64,000 nucleotides of DNA from Vibrio tritonius. GTDB lineage: Bacteria > Pseudomonadota > Gammaproteobacteria > Enterobacterales > Vibrionaceae. The stretch covers positions 1,723,203 to 1,787,202 of the forward strand of contig NZ_AP014636.1 in the NCBI RefSeq assembly GCF_001547935.1, read 5' to 3'. Under the pieces are notes generated by a model, which saw only the letters and a list, made by a program, of their open reading frames with translations, ran no database searches and was not told the origin of the DNA. Made by a program: the position numbers and the translations under genes. Positions 55,294-63,944 of the stretch are shown piece after piece (position 1 is the stretch's first letter; every line of letters begins with the position of its first letter).

Positions 55294-55929
55294 CTATGGC
55301 GCTAAACGATCAATAGCCCAACTCTGCTCGCTGAAGCTATACAAGAATCTGTCGTGCAATCGGTGCTCTCCACCTTGCCAAAATTCAATACTGCTAGGAA
55401 CGACACGAAAACCGCCCCAAAAGCTCGGCACTGGAACTTCACCATTAGCAAACTTTTGTTTGAGCTCAAGAAACTTGCCTTCAAGAATACCACGAGCCGA
55501 AATTCGGCTACTTTGATGACTTGCTATCGCTGCAATCTGGCTATCTTTAGGACGAGAAGTGAAATATTTCATATTCTCAAAAGCAGAAAGTTTTTCCACA
55601 GTCCCAGTAATATGAACCTGACGTTCAAGTGGATGCCAAGGGAAATGTAAACTGATTTTGGCATTATGCTCAAGGTGTTTGGCTTTACGACTACCCAAAT
55701 TGGTATAAAAAACAAAGCCATTGTTATCTAGATTTTTGAGTAAAACAATCCGTTGAAACGGCTGACCGTTTTCATCGACTGTCGCAACAGTCATCGCGGT
55801 GGGGTCTGTTAACTTTGCATCAATCGCTTGCTGAAGCCACACATTGAATTGTTCAATTGGGTCTTCTTTTAAGTCTTTTCTTCTCAAGCCGCCCTGAATA
55901 TATTCGCGACGAATATCTGAAAGATCCAT
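55294..55929 (-). CDS. pdxH: Pyridoxamine/pyridoxine 5'-phosphate oxidase
   Basis: PdxH makes pyridoxal 5'-phosphate with FMN and oxygen. The 211-residue protein has the conserved [14 protein letters not shown] start, [35 protein letters not shown] and the C-terminal [24 protein letters not shown] region. Length fits the family (about 210-218). GGAGT lies seven to eight bases before the ATG. It serves PLP enzymes such as dsdA, though this position is not evidence of co-regulation. Confidence 0.97.
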   Translation of the reverse strand: MDLSDIRREYIQGGLRRKDLKEDPIEQFNVWLQQAIDAKLTDPTAMTVATVDENGQPFQRIVLLKNLDNNGFVFYTNLGSRKAKHLEHNAKISLHFPWHPLERQVHITGTVEKLSAFENMKYFTSRPKDSQIAAIASHQSSRISARGILEGKFLELKQKFANGEVPVPSFWGGFRVVPSSIEFWQGGEHRLHDRFLYSFSEQSWAIDRLAP

Positions 55930-56068
55930 TTCTACTCCTTATCATTTTTTATGGATTTTGCGCTGATAGAGTCAATAACTCAAGTCTTCAACGAGCAGAT
56001 ATTCGACAAACAAACGCCAACGGGGTGATTTAGAGATAAAAATTGGTTTGCATTAGGGTAATTAATGT

Positions 56069-56097
56069 TAAAAAGGGAAAGCTAAACGCTTTCCCTT
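56069..56097 (-). terminator. Terminator after the DUF342 gene
   Basis: The perfect 10-bp stem AAGGGAAAGC/GCTTTCCCTT (56073-56082 and 56088-56097) has an A run on its left, giving a U run on the minus strand. Confidence 0.85.
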
Positions 56098-56116
56098 CAT
56101 CCAACACAGTATGCTC

Positions 56117-57799
56117 TTAGAGATCGTCCTCTTCACCTATCGCTTCACCCGATAATTTTGCAGAACACAAAATCTTGTACTGATTAAAATGAAAGACCGA
56201 TGGACCATGAGCACGCTTAGTCGTCACTTTTTCGTCTGCGAACATGACCGTCACATGCGTAAAAACTTGCCCTTTAGCTTCGATTGTTTTGGTTTCCAAC
56301 AAGGTGTCAAAATCTTGCGTAACCAACTCGACCGCGTGCTTTGCTTTTTCCATCTTTGCATTAGCCACTTTTTTACGGTGTTCAACACGATCGATATCTT
56401 CTTGAGTTCGCCGCGATTTATCCCTTTTCTTGACGACAAGCTCTCGCCTTACAGCATCCATTGTGGCTTCTTGGGCTTGCTTATAGATGGCTTTCTGTTT
56501 CGCAATTCGTTCTTTCTGCATTGTGTATTTTGCAAATCCCTCAACATAAGTTGCTGTATCGCCTTCTACACCAAGATTAAAACAAACAACACAACCACCG
56601 ACTTTAGCGTGCCCCCCGCTTAAAGTCCCTTGAGTTTCACTTTCATCAATAACAAAAAGGTCTCCACCGCAGCGCAAATCATTGCTCATTGAATGCACGG
56701 TTAGGTGAATATCTCCTGTAGCTTGCAGCTCGGAAAACTGTGCATAGTTGGCTTTGATATTACCGCCAGACTTGACCACACAGCTCTTTGGTTCAGACTC
56801 AGATACTGTATGACCAATGATACCCTTTCCTACCTCTATATCGCCCTGTGCTTGCACGTCAGCCGATTCAATAAAACCGCCAACCGTTACGCTGCCTGTA
56901 GCGCGAATAATCATGCCAGGCTCCACATCGCCAGCAACCACAACCGAACCTTTAAATTTTACGTGCCCTGTTGCAACACTTACGCTGTTTAAACATAACG
57001 CGTTTTCTACATCAACGGTATTTTGGCGAATAATAGGCATACCAGATTGGCTAGCTAACAACAAATTAGGATCATCGGTTGAGATATAAGACCCCTTACC
57101 CGCTTTAAATGTTGTATCGGTACCAGGAGTGGGTTTGATAGGTTCACCGCACACAGTAAAGCCGACGCTTCCTTTTGTGGCAGGCTCTCGCTTCATGATA
57201 GGGTCATTTTCACCAACAGTAACTGTCTGACCAAAATCTCGCATATCAATTTTGTGCGCTTCATTATCTTGAGGCGCTAGAATACGCTTCATCACATCTT
57301 CAACCAAAGGAACAAGACGCGCGTTCTCGCCATGTTGAGCTGGCATTCCATGGGCAACAACTTGGCTAAATGTTTCTCCCGGAGAGAGAGATTGACTAGC
57401 GACTAATACTTTTTTTAGGGCAACTTTATTAATGCCCTTTTTCACATTTGCGTCTGAAAGGTGGCGTACGATATCAGGAGCAGTGATGCCCTTCCCTCCA
57501 TAAGCACCAATTACGCTCATGGTAGCTAGCATATTTTTTTCAGAAAGCTCGATGTTGATTTGCGTATCGACTTTCTCCGCGACGGTAATACCGAGCCGTG
57601 CATCTGGATGATTTTGTTTTGCCTTAGAGATAAAGCGTTCAACTTGGTCGTCTAACACTTTAAATTTTCCGGCACCCAGTTCCAATAATGCATCGTTCAG
57701 TGACGAGTTTTCTAACTGATCGTCAACCGATTGACTTTCATCCATTTTAGCTACAACACGATTTTGTTCATCGTCTAGTGCAACAAAGTCCTTCCACAT
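56117..57799 (-). CDS. DUF342 / FapA domain protein
   Basis: The 560-residue cytoplasmic protein has an N-terminal region of unknown fold, then a FapA beta-helical core (about residues 180-420, with PGTDTTFKAGKGSYISTDD and repeated hydrophobic-Gly turns such as GHVKFKGSVVVAGDVEPG and ATGSVTVGGFIESADVQAQG) and a C-terminal coiled coil (about 430-500). DUF342 proteins are linked to polar or flagellar assembly in some bacteria (FapA); the role here is not known. It is a single gene, convergent with the terminator region after pdxH's promoter. Confidence 0.85.
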   Translation of the reverse strand: MWKDFVALDDEQNRVVAKMDESQSVDDQLENSSLNDALLELGAGKFKVLDDQVERFISKAKQNHPDARLGITVAEKVDTQINIELSEKNMLATMSVIGAYGGKGITAPDIVRHLSDANVKKGINKVALKKVLVASQSLSPGETFSQVVAHGMPAQHGENARLVPLVEDVMKRILAPQDNEAHKIDMRDFGQTVTVGENDPIMKREPATKGSVGFTVCGEPIKPTPGTDTTFKAGKGSYISTDDPNLLLASQSGMPIIRQNTVDVENALCLNSVSVATGHVKFKGSVVVAGDVEPGMIIRATGSVTVGGFIESADVQAQGDIEVGKGIIGHTVSESEPKSCVVKSGGNIKANYAQFSELQATGDIHLTVHSMSNDLRCGGDLFVIDESETQGTLSGGHAKVGGCVVCFNLGVEGDTATYVEGFAKYTMQKERIAKQKAIYKQAQEATMDAVRRELVVKKRDKSRRTQEDIDRVEHRKKVANAKMEKAKHAVELVTQDFDTLLETKTIEAKGQVFTHVTVMFADEKVTTKRAHGPSVFHFNQYKILCSAKLSGEAIGEEDDL

Positions 57800-57923
57800 A
57801 CCACTTAACCTAAGGATTATTTACTGCTGCCAGTGTATCGAACATTCGCAGCGGACCAAATATTTCTGGCTTTAAAATCAGTGCTATATCACCCACATCA
57901 GCTTATGAAATACAATTTCTGTA

Positions 57924-57938
57924 GTTTACAGTGTAAAT
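57924..57938. promoter_or_regulatory. parS2 centromere site A
   Basis: GTTTACAGTGTAAAT matches NTTTACANTGTAAAN exactly. It lies in the spacer between tmcA and the DUF342 gene, 44 bp (centre to centre) from the next copy. Confidence 0.9.
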
Positions 57939-57967
57939 TGCATTAATCCGGAGAAAAACAGTAATCA

Positions 57968-57982
57968 ATTTACACTGTAAAT
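57968..57982. promoter_or_regulatory. parS2 centromere site B
   Basis: ATTTACACTGTAAAT matches the consensus exactly and is a perfect palindrome apart from its centre. It lies just after the tmcA stop. Confidence 0.9.
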
Positions 57983-57998
57983 CAAATGCGTTACTAAA

Positions 57999-60026
57999 CT
58001 ACCAATCAACTTTACACTGTAAATCGCTCAACAACACCTGAAACGATTCGCGCATTTTACTCTCCACTTGTTTTCGGCCGGAAAGAGAAAAACTTGAAGC
58101 GCAATGAGACCATGTCCATTTTTGCAGTACTTTACAAACGAGCAAACGCGAAACCCGCTCCCACTCTTTTCCCTTTAAGTTAACCAACAGTTGAGCCATA
58201 GCAAAAGCACAGCTCTCATAATTACTGCCACCCAACACGTAACGCTCAATCAACCTAACGTGCTCTTGGTTAAAACCGCTAATATTGACTTTATGGCTCA
58301 TAAACCAACGAACTATCTCTGGGTCTAAATATTGAAAACTATCATTCAACTCAAATTGAAGATGTTGATAAAACAAAGTCTGAGCTTGCTCGACCCAATC
58401 CACACTGACACTCTTGACCATCAATAAAGAATGACAACCACTGGCTTGATCTCGTTTGGTGCCAAGGCGGATCGGTTCAAAACCGTTCAAAGACCAAAAC
58501 TTTAACAAAGGCTCCGTGACACCAAAACTGGTGGTAACAAAGTCGACCTTAACTGACTGACAAAATTTGGTAATAAGTTGCGAACCGATACCATGACTTT
58601 GCACACTAGGGTGAACGGCTATACGCATGATTCGATAACTGGTTTGTAGAGCAGCTAGCGTAATTCCAACTTGGTTCGCAATTGAAACTGCAGCTAAGTG
58701 CCCTTTAGGACGCCGTTTACCTTGGCAAATCTGTTCAACGGTTTTGTTATCCAACCCACCCTCTTTTACTGCCATCAAACATCCGACGATAGTATCAGCT
58801 TGCATTGCAATCCAAACCACTGTATTCGAATCGGCTAAGAGCTGAAATAGATCGTTTGGCGATGTCTGGTAATGCGCATTTACCAAAATAGAAAATACAT
58901 TCTGTAACGTCTCAGGCGAGGTTAACAAACTGTGTTTATCAAGCGGAAGATAACGCAACTCACTATCGTCTAACTCAATAGGCTTTAAGTCGTAGTCCAA
59001 CAAAAACGTCTGCTTTTGCCAAGCTTCGAGAAAATCGTTGTTTGCCCAACGTATAGGTCGATCTATGTGAAACGCTCTGTAGCTAGGTCTATGTTGAGCA
59101 AGCCAAGATTGAAACTTTAAGGTAAAGCCTCTACCGCATCCTTCATAGCCATTAATCGTCGACGAAAAAACCATACGATGATAATGCTCGACAAACGCCT
59201 GCAAAATGGGTATCGGTAACGCGGCAGCTTCATCAACAATCAACAAATCGCATTCTGGCTTATCAAGTAAAATATGGTCTGGAGCCATAAAGCGCAAAGA
59301 AGACTCTCCAAATGTCACAATATCTTTACTGCGCGTGGCAGATGGCAGCGCTGATAATAAATGTTTATAAAGAGGTTGAACCGCTTTAGAAGATGGAGCG
59401 GTAACAATAATGTGAATCTGACGCTCTTGCATCAACTGAGCACTAGCAATACCTAATGCACTGGTTTTTCCTCGACCGCGGTCTGCTGTCAAAATTAACG
59501 GCCGCTTACGATGCCCAGAAATGACCTTCTTGATGAGAGAAATAGCCTGATGTTGCTGTTCGAAACGCACATCATAATCGAACTTGTTCAGTTCTGGCAG
59601 AGCGGACTGTCTTGATTCCCCGACGTAAAGCAGAGCCTTTAATTGATTCGAAAGCCATTTGTCGCCTGAGTGATTCATCGCTAGTCTGTCAACAAACAGA
59701 AGCAACCCTCCACCACATAGCGTTCCTAGGGCTGCACTAAAACTATTAGCATCCCAAGGAGCACTCAGATTCCAAATCAATAGCTGACACTCTCTACCTA
59801 ATAATTGCTGTCCTTGGTGAGATTCAAGCTGAAGAACACGAGACTCATCAAATGAAGTGCCAAGAGCAAAAACATGTTGCTCCCCTATCACCTCTGAAAA
59901 TTGAAGACAAAGTGCCTTCGCACTTTCAAGATCATGCTCAAGCACGACACCAAAACGACCATTATTTTGTTTAGCAATGTCGCGAAGATTTTTTAAATAG
60001 GATAAGGAACTGTTCATGTCACTCAA
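57999..60026 (-). CDS. tmcA: tRNA(Met) cytidine acetyltransferase
   Basis: TmcA makes N4-acetylcytidine at the wobble position of elongator tRNA-Met using acetyl-CoA and ATP. The 675-residue protein has an N-terminal domain, an RNA-helicase-like ATPase (Walker A TADRGRGKTSALG near residue 185 and DEAAALPIPILQ), a GNAT acetyltransferase (about 385-530, with VHPSVQSHGIGSQL) and a C-terminal tRNA-binding tail. The last codons contain a parS2 site (58010-58024). A full palindromic miniature element sits 18 bp before the start, so its promoter must lie in or beyond that element. Confidence 0.96.
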   Translation of the reverse strand: MSDMNSSLSYLKNLRDIAKQNNGRFGVVLEHDLESAKALCLQFSEVIGEQHVFALGTSFDESRVLQLESHQGQQLLGRECQLLIWNLSAPWDANSFSAALGTLCGGGLLLFVDRLAMNHSGDKWLSNQLKALLYVGESRQSALPELNKFDYDVRFEQQHQAISLIKKVISGHRKRPLILTADRGRGKTSALGIASAQLMQERQIHIIVTAPSSKAVQPLYKHLLSALPSATRSKDIVTFGESSLRFMAPDHILLDKPECDLLIVDEAAALPIPILQAFVEHYHRMVFSSTINGYEGCGRGFTLKFQSWLAQHRPSYRAFHIDRPIRWANNDFLEAWQKQTFLLDYDLKPIELDDSELRYLPLDKHSLLTSPETLQNVFSILVNAHYQTSPNDLFQLLADSNTVVWIAMQADTIVGCLMAVKEGGLDNKTVEQICQGKRRPKGHLAAVSIANQVGITLAALQTSYRIMRIAVHPSVQSHGIGSQLITKFCQSVKVDFVTTSFGVTEPLLKFWSLNGFEPIRLGTKRDQASGCHSLLMVKSVSVDWVEQAQTLFYQHLQFELNDSFQYLDPEIVRWFMSHKVNISGFNQEHVRLIERYVLGGSNYESCAFAMAQLLVNLKGKEWERVSRLLVCKVLQKWTWSHCASSFSLSGRKQVESKMRESFQVLLSDLQCKVDW
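58010..58024. promoter_or_regulatory. parS2 centromere site C, inside the tmcA 3' end
   Basis: CTTTACACTGTAAAT matches the consensus exactly. It lies within the coding region of tmcA, 42 bp centre to centre from site B. Confidence 0.9.
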
Positions 60027-60043
60027 TCTTGATTCGAATTAGG

Positions 60044-60327
60044 TATACCCAAGTAACCTCAAGATGCGGTTTCAGCGAGAATGTATTCGCTCATAGGCAA
60101 GGCACCGATTTGAATACATAGTTATATTTAAATACCTAGTTATTCTACGTAGAAAATCGGTAACGCAGCATAGGAGCGAATACAACTCGCCCGTTGGGAG
60201 CTCATCAACAAGCCCATTTCTGCGCCCAATGACGTTGAAAGGGAATGACCATTCCTTCCGTCATTGAGCTTGACCTGTGCTCGTTGATAAAGCTCTGAAG
60301 TCTGCATCTTGAGGTCATTTGGGTATA
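60044..60327. repeat. Complete palindromic miniature element (copy 2, 284 bp)
   Basis: Terminal repeats TATACCCAAGTAACCTCAAG and CTTGAGGTCATTTGGGTATA bound an interior that is nearly the reverse complement of copy 1 (5432-5697), with an extra short AT insertion. No coding capacity is apparent. Confidence 0.85.
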
Positions 60328-60431
60328 AATATTATCACAGCAGAGAAAGCGTACTCCACTTCGTCGCAAATGACATATACGAATAGCGTAATTCCAACTT
60401 GCAATACGTTTTCCTTCTCCATTTAGAGGAG

Positions 60432-60460
60432 AATAAATTTGTCTACACGACAAATTTATT
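60432..60460. promoter_or_regulatory. 11-bp inverted repeat upstream of the potD-like gene
   Basis: AATAAATTTGT and ACAAATTTATT (60432-60442 and 60450-60460) flank a 7-base centre, about 80 bp before the start. It may be an operator or a weak terminator (TT run follows). Confidence 0.5.
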
Positions 60461-60541
60461 TTGCTTTATTAGATAGACAAGTTGCCTAATCATCGCCCTG
60501 ATAACCAGTATCGTGCTGGTCACTTAAGGATAAAAAATGCA

Positions 60542-61573
60542 ATGAAACTTTTTTTTAAAGGATGCCTGATCGCCAGCGTGGGACTATTAAGTACAACAGC
60601 CTTTGCCAAAGAAACACTGAATGTGTATGCATGGGGTGGCTATCTACCTGAAACATCTCTCGCGCAATTTGAGAAACAACAAAATGTCACCATCAACTAC
60701 ACGACTTTTGAAAACAATGAGTCGATGTATACCAAGCTAAAAATGCTTAAAGGTACAGGATATGATGTTGTATTTGCGTCGGCATACTTTATTGAAAAAA
60801 TGGCTCGTGAAGGTTTACTTGCCGAAATAGACCATGCACAAGTGCCGAACATGCAAGACACTATGCCTGGATTACTTGGCCTACCTCATGACCCAAAAAA
60901 CAAATATTCATTGCCTTACATCTGGGGTATTACCGGTCTGTACTACAACAAAACTCTCGTACCTGAAGGTATTACTTCTTGGTCTGATTTGTGGAAGCCG
61001 CAATATGCTCAGCAAGTGATGCTCATTGATGATATGCGTGACGTATTTGGCATGGCGTTGAAAATGAATGGCCATAGCATCAACAGCACCGATAGAGACG
61101 AAATCAAGCAAGCCTACGAATCGTTAGTTACATTGAAAAAAAATGTACTACTGTACAACTCAGATGCACCACACGTTCCTTATATCTCTGGAGAAGTATC
61201 TCTAGGAATGCAATGGAATGGTAACGGATATCAGGGCCAACAAGAGTTACCTGACCTGACTTTTGTGATGCCAAAAGAAGGTGCCGTGATGTGGATGGAC
61301 AACTTTATTATTCCATCAGGAACGGAGCATAAAGCGCTCGCAGAGAAGTTCATCAACTTTATGTATGAACCAAAGAACCAAGCAGAGATCGTAAATAATC
61401 TTGGTTATTCTTCAGCAACAAACGCAGGCCGAGCATTACTTCCTGAATCAATCCGTGACAACAAAACAATATTTCCTAGTGAAGACGACATGAAAAAAGG
61501 CGAATTCACTAACGATGTTGGGCCAAAAGCCTTAGCAATTTATGAAGAGTACTGGCAAAAACTTCGTAACTAA
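60542..61573 (+). CDS. potD: Spermidine/putrescine-binding periplasmic protein (PotD-like)
   Basis: The 343-residue protein has a signal peptide (about residues 1-22, ending TTAFA) and the PotD fold, starting KETLNVYAWGGYLP with GYDVVFASAYFIEKM and MDNFIIPSGTEHKALAEKFI. PotD binds spermidine or putrescine in the periplasm for PotABC. No permease or ATPase genes are adjacent, so it is an orphan subunit or serves a distant transporter or sensor. The ATG at 60542 (after AAGGA) was preferred to the upstream in-frame start because the signal peptide begins there. Confidence 0.9.
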   Translation: MKLFFKGCLIASVGLLSTTAFAKETLNVYAWGGYLPETSLAQFEKQQNVTINYTTFENNESMYTKLKMLKGTGYDVVFASAYFIEKMAREGLLAEIDHAQVPNMQDTMPGLLGLPHDPKNKYSLPYIWGITGLYYNKTLVPEGITSWSDLWKPQYAQQVMLIDDMRDVFGMALKMNGHSINSTDRDEIKQAYESLVTLKKNVLLYNSDAPHVPYISGEVSLGMQWNGNGYQGQQELPDLTFVMPKEGAVMWMDNFIIPSGTEHKALAEKFINFMYEPKNQAEIVNNLGYSSATNAGRALLPESIRDNKTIFPSEDDMKKGEFTNDVGPKALAIYEEYWQKLRN

Positions 61574-61608
61574 GTTTGAATATCAACGATTCGACTGTCC
61601 AAAAATAG

Positions 61609-61642
61609 AAAAAGGCCCGCAGTTAATTGCGGGCCTTTTTAA
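61609..61642. terminator. Terminator between potD-like gene and parB2
   Basis: The perfect 10-bp stem AAAGGCCCGC/GCGGGCCTTT (61611-61620 and 61629-61638) is flanked by A and T runs on both sides, between convergent genes. Confidence 0.88.
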
Positions 61643-61714
61643 TTTTGCAACCTCTGCTTTTTGACTCAACACGACCTGTTAGAGCCTAAAACAGAGTAAA
61701 AGATGACAGCTCTT

Positions 61715-62686
61715 CTACTGCAGTTTTGTCGCAACGAAATCTAAAATTTCTTGCATCAAAGCGTCGTCGACCTTTTTCAGGTTTAAGGACAAATTACTGC
61801 CTTTTCGGGAATAATTGGCTCGACCTTTCACCAATTCAATTTTTGGATTTTCGGCACGTTTAGGTGGAACGAAATCTTGAATCCAGCTTTCGAGTGTTTC
61901 CGTCACCTCTTTGGTAATACGTGTTACACCTTGCGCTTCACAACACTGCCACACGTATTTGCCATCTTGATGACATTTTTCAATCAAAGATTGCTGCTGT
62001 TCATCACTCAATTCGTTAAATTGTTTATGCAATTTAACGATAGTTGGACGGCCCAATTCCACAACGTTCGGATACGCTTTAAGTAATTCAAGTGGCAAAG
62101 CAGCCGCTTTTAAAGCCCCACTGACTAACGCTTCACTGCACTGAAACATACGAGCTAATGCTTTCTGGTCTTCTGCTTCGCCACTATCGAGCTTAGCTTG
62201 CATTTCACGTCCTTTCTCATAAAGAGAAAGCGGCTTGTGTGCATTAGCAACATCAGACAAGAATTTAGCATGATCAGAGTTAATGTCATTAGAAACATAA
62301 ACCAAGAAATCTTTATGAGCCAAAATACAAGACATACGACGGCGACTGCCATCTAGAACTTCTATTTTGTCGTCCGAAGTGCGACGACCAACCGCTGGAA
62401 ATTGTTGGCCGCGTTCTTTTAATGTCACCAAAACATCAGACAAAGCATGTTCGTTTAAGAATTCTTGTTCACGGGCATTTTCCGCAAAAACCACCGTATC
62501 CGTTGCTACTTTATCAGCCGGAACTCGAACCAATTCAAAGGTCACCATCTCTTCACCTGCAATGGCAAGCTCAATGATTTGAGCTTGTGCTTTCGCAGCA
62601 GACTGAGCTTCTTGAGGAGTGGTAGCACGACGTTTGTCCGCTTTACCAAACAGTTTTGCATTCAATTCAGACGTTTTTAATGCCAT
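61715..62686 (-). CDS. parB2: Chromosome-2 partition protein ParB2
   Basis: The 323-residue ParB-family protein has a ParB N-terminal nuclease-like domain (about residues 60-165, with EVLDGSRRRMSCILAHKDF), a helix-turn-helix region (ALARMFQCSEALVSGALKAA) and a C-terminal dimerisation part. It binds parS2 sites, four of which are present here. It ends the parA2-parB2 unit. The 323-residue length equals that of V. cholerae ParB2 as I recall it. Confidence 0.96.
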   Translation of the reverse strand: MALKTSELNAKLFGKADKRRATTPQEAQSAAKAQAQIIELAIAGEEMVTFELVRVPADKVATDTVVFAENAREQEFLNEHALSDVLVTLKERGQQFPAVGRRTSDDKIEVLDGSRRRMSCILAHKDFLVYVSNDINSDHAKFLSDVANAHKPLSLYEKGREMQAKLDSGEAEDQKALARMFQCSEALVSGALKAAALPLELLKAYPNVVELGRPTIVKLHKQFNELSDEQQQSLIEKCHQDGKYVWQCCEAQGVTRITKEVTETLESWIQDFVPPKRAENPKIELVKGRANYSRKGSNLSLNLKKVDDALMQEILDFVATKLQ

Positions 62687-62693
62687 GGTTCAA

Positions 62694-63911
62694 TTACCCC
62701 TGATTTAAAGAAGACCAATTTGTGTGAAGAACACGTTCAAGCTCTAGCGCACTCTTTTGCACAGCATCTTGTGCCGTTGCGAGAGTTTTCTTACCCCCCT
62801 CAAAGTCGCTAACCGTAAGGTCGAATACCGTGCTGTAGGTATCTGCACAGGTTTCGAAAGCTCGGCTGCGAGGAATGGTCGCCATCATTACTTGGTCACC
62901 CAGTAGATAGTTCATTTCCGTTAGAACAGCCACTTGTTTTTTGTTGTCATCTTCAAACATAGTTGGCATTAAACGCACGAATTCCAGCCCCTTCCAATCG
63001 TCAGGGAACATCTCATAAACGGTAGGAAGGTGTTGGAAGAAGTTAACCGTTGAAGCCCAATCAAGGCGCTTCGCAGCACAAGGAATTAGCAGAGCATTTG
63101 ATGCGTACATTGCATTCCATACAAGTGGGTCAACGTGCGGACCGGTGTCGATCATAATGACATCAAAATCGTCAGCAATCTTATCGATTAATTTCTCTTT
63201 CAGGAGACGTACAATATCAAGCGACTGATTTTGTGAAAGATACTGCCACGCTTCCGCGTTAAACATTGCATCTTCAGGGAACGCTGAAATGGTTTTTAGG
63301 TTCGGATATTGTGTTGGTAATAGAACGTTTTTCTCTAAAAACGCTTTATCCACTTCCACACCATCTGGAACGTTATCTAACATCACATCAACTGCTGAAT
63401 AGATATTGGTATTCTCACCTAAGCTAATTTGAGGATTTAGAAACAGACGAAGTGAGCCTTGAGGGTCTAAGTCGATAAGACAGATACGGTAACGCTTGTC
63501 CAAATTAAGCGCCAAACAAGCCGCCAAATGAACAGCCGTCATAGACTTACCAGTACCACCCTTCTGGTTCTGAACATTGATGATCCAAGGTTTATTCTCA
63601 GCGTTTTTCTTACGTTCATAAAACTTGGGAATACCAGCAGCGTCCATCAACATATGAGCTTCGGACAACGAAATAGAATAATGGTTAGCATTATTCTTTG
63701 TAAACTGATGACCTTCCTCTTCCATTTTGCCAATAGCCTCGTCAAGTTTACGACGAGTTAACCCTGAACGAGTTTCCATTAATGCTTTAGACATTGGAGG
63801 GAAATGTTCTTCACGACGCTCTTCCAACACGATTTCAATACGATCAGCTTGAACCTGCTGAGTCTGTTCCGCGAGTTGGTAGAGATTCTGTATTGTCTTT
63901 TCTCTTTTCAT
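62694..63911 (-). CDS. parA2: Chromosome-2 partition ATPase ParA2
   Basis: The 405-residue P1-ParA-like ATPase has a long N-terminal helix-turn-helix extension (about residues 1-100, with MKREKTIQNLYQLAEQTQQ) and a deviant Walker A motif KGGTGKSMTAVH (near residue 120), then LIDLDPQG and IDTGPHVDPLVWN. ParA2 moves and positions the chromosome-2 origin. The ATG at 63911 was chosen over the upstream open frame since the conserved start is MKREKT. parB2 follows after seven bases. A short inverted repeat lies just upstream. Confidence 0.97.
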   Translation of the reverse strand: MKREKTIQNLYQLAEQTQQVQADRIEIVLEERREEHFPPMSKALMETRSGLTRRKLDEAIGKMEEEGHQFTKNNANHYSISLSEAHMLMDAAGIPKFYERKKNAENKPWIINVQNQKGGTGKSMTAVHLAACLALNLDKRYRICLIDLDPQGSLRLFLNPQISLGENTNIYSAVDVMLDNVPDGVEVDKAFLEKNVLLPTQYPNLKTISAFPEDAMFNAEAWQYLSQNQSLDIVRLLKEKLIDKIADDFDVIMIDTGPHVDPLVWNAMYASNALLIPCAAKRLDWASTVNFFQHLPTVYEMFPDDWKGLEFVRLMPTMFEDDNKKQVAVLTEMNYLLGDQVMMATIPRSRAFETCADTYSTVFDLTVSDFEGGKKTLATAQDAVQKSALELERVLHTNWSSLNQG

Positions 63912-63931
63912 TGCCGATATCCGTAAGTAGG

Positions 63932-63944
63932 TCGTTGAAAACGA
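63932..63944. promoter_or_regulatory. Short inverted repeat upstream of parA2
   Basis: TCGTT-GAA-AACGA lies 21 bases before the parA2 start. ParA2-type proteins often repress their own promoter, so it is a possible operator; evidence is weak. Confidence 0.3.

Noticed and set aside
57924..58024. TTTACACTGTAAA repeats as TyrR-type operators
   Set aside because: TyrR boxes have the halves in the opposite order with a six-base spacer (TGTAAA-N6-TTTACA). The exact fit is to parS2, and parB2 is encoded nearby.
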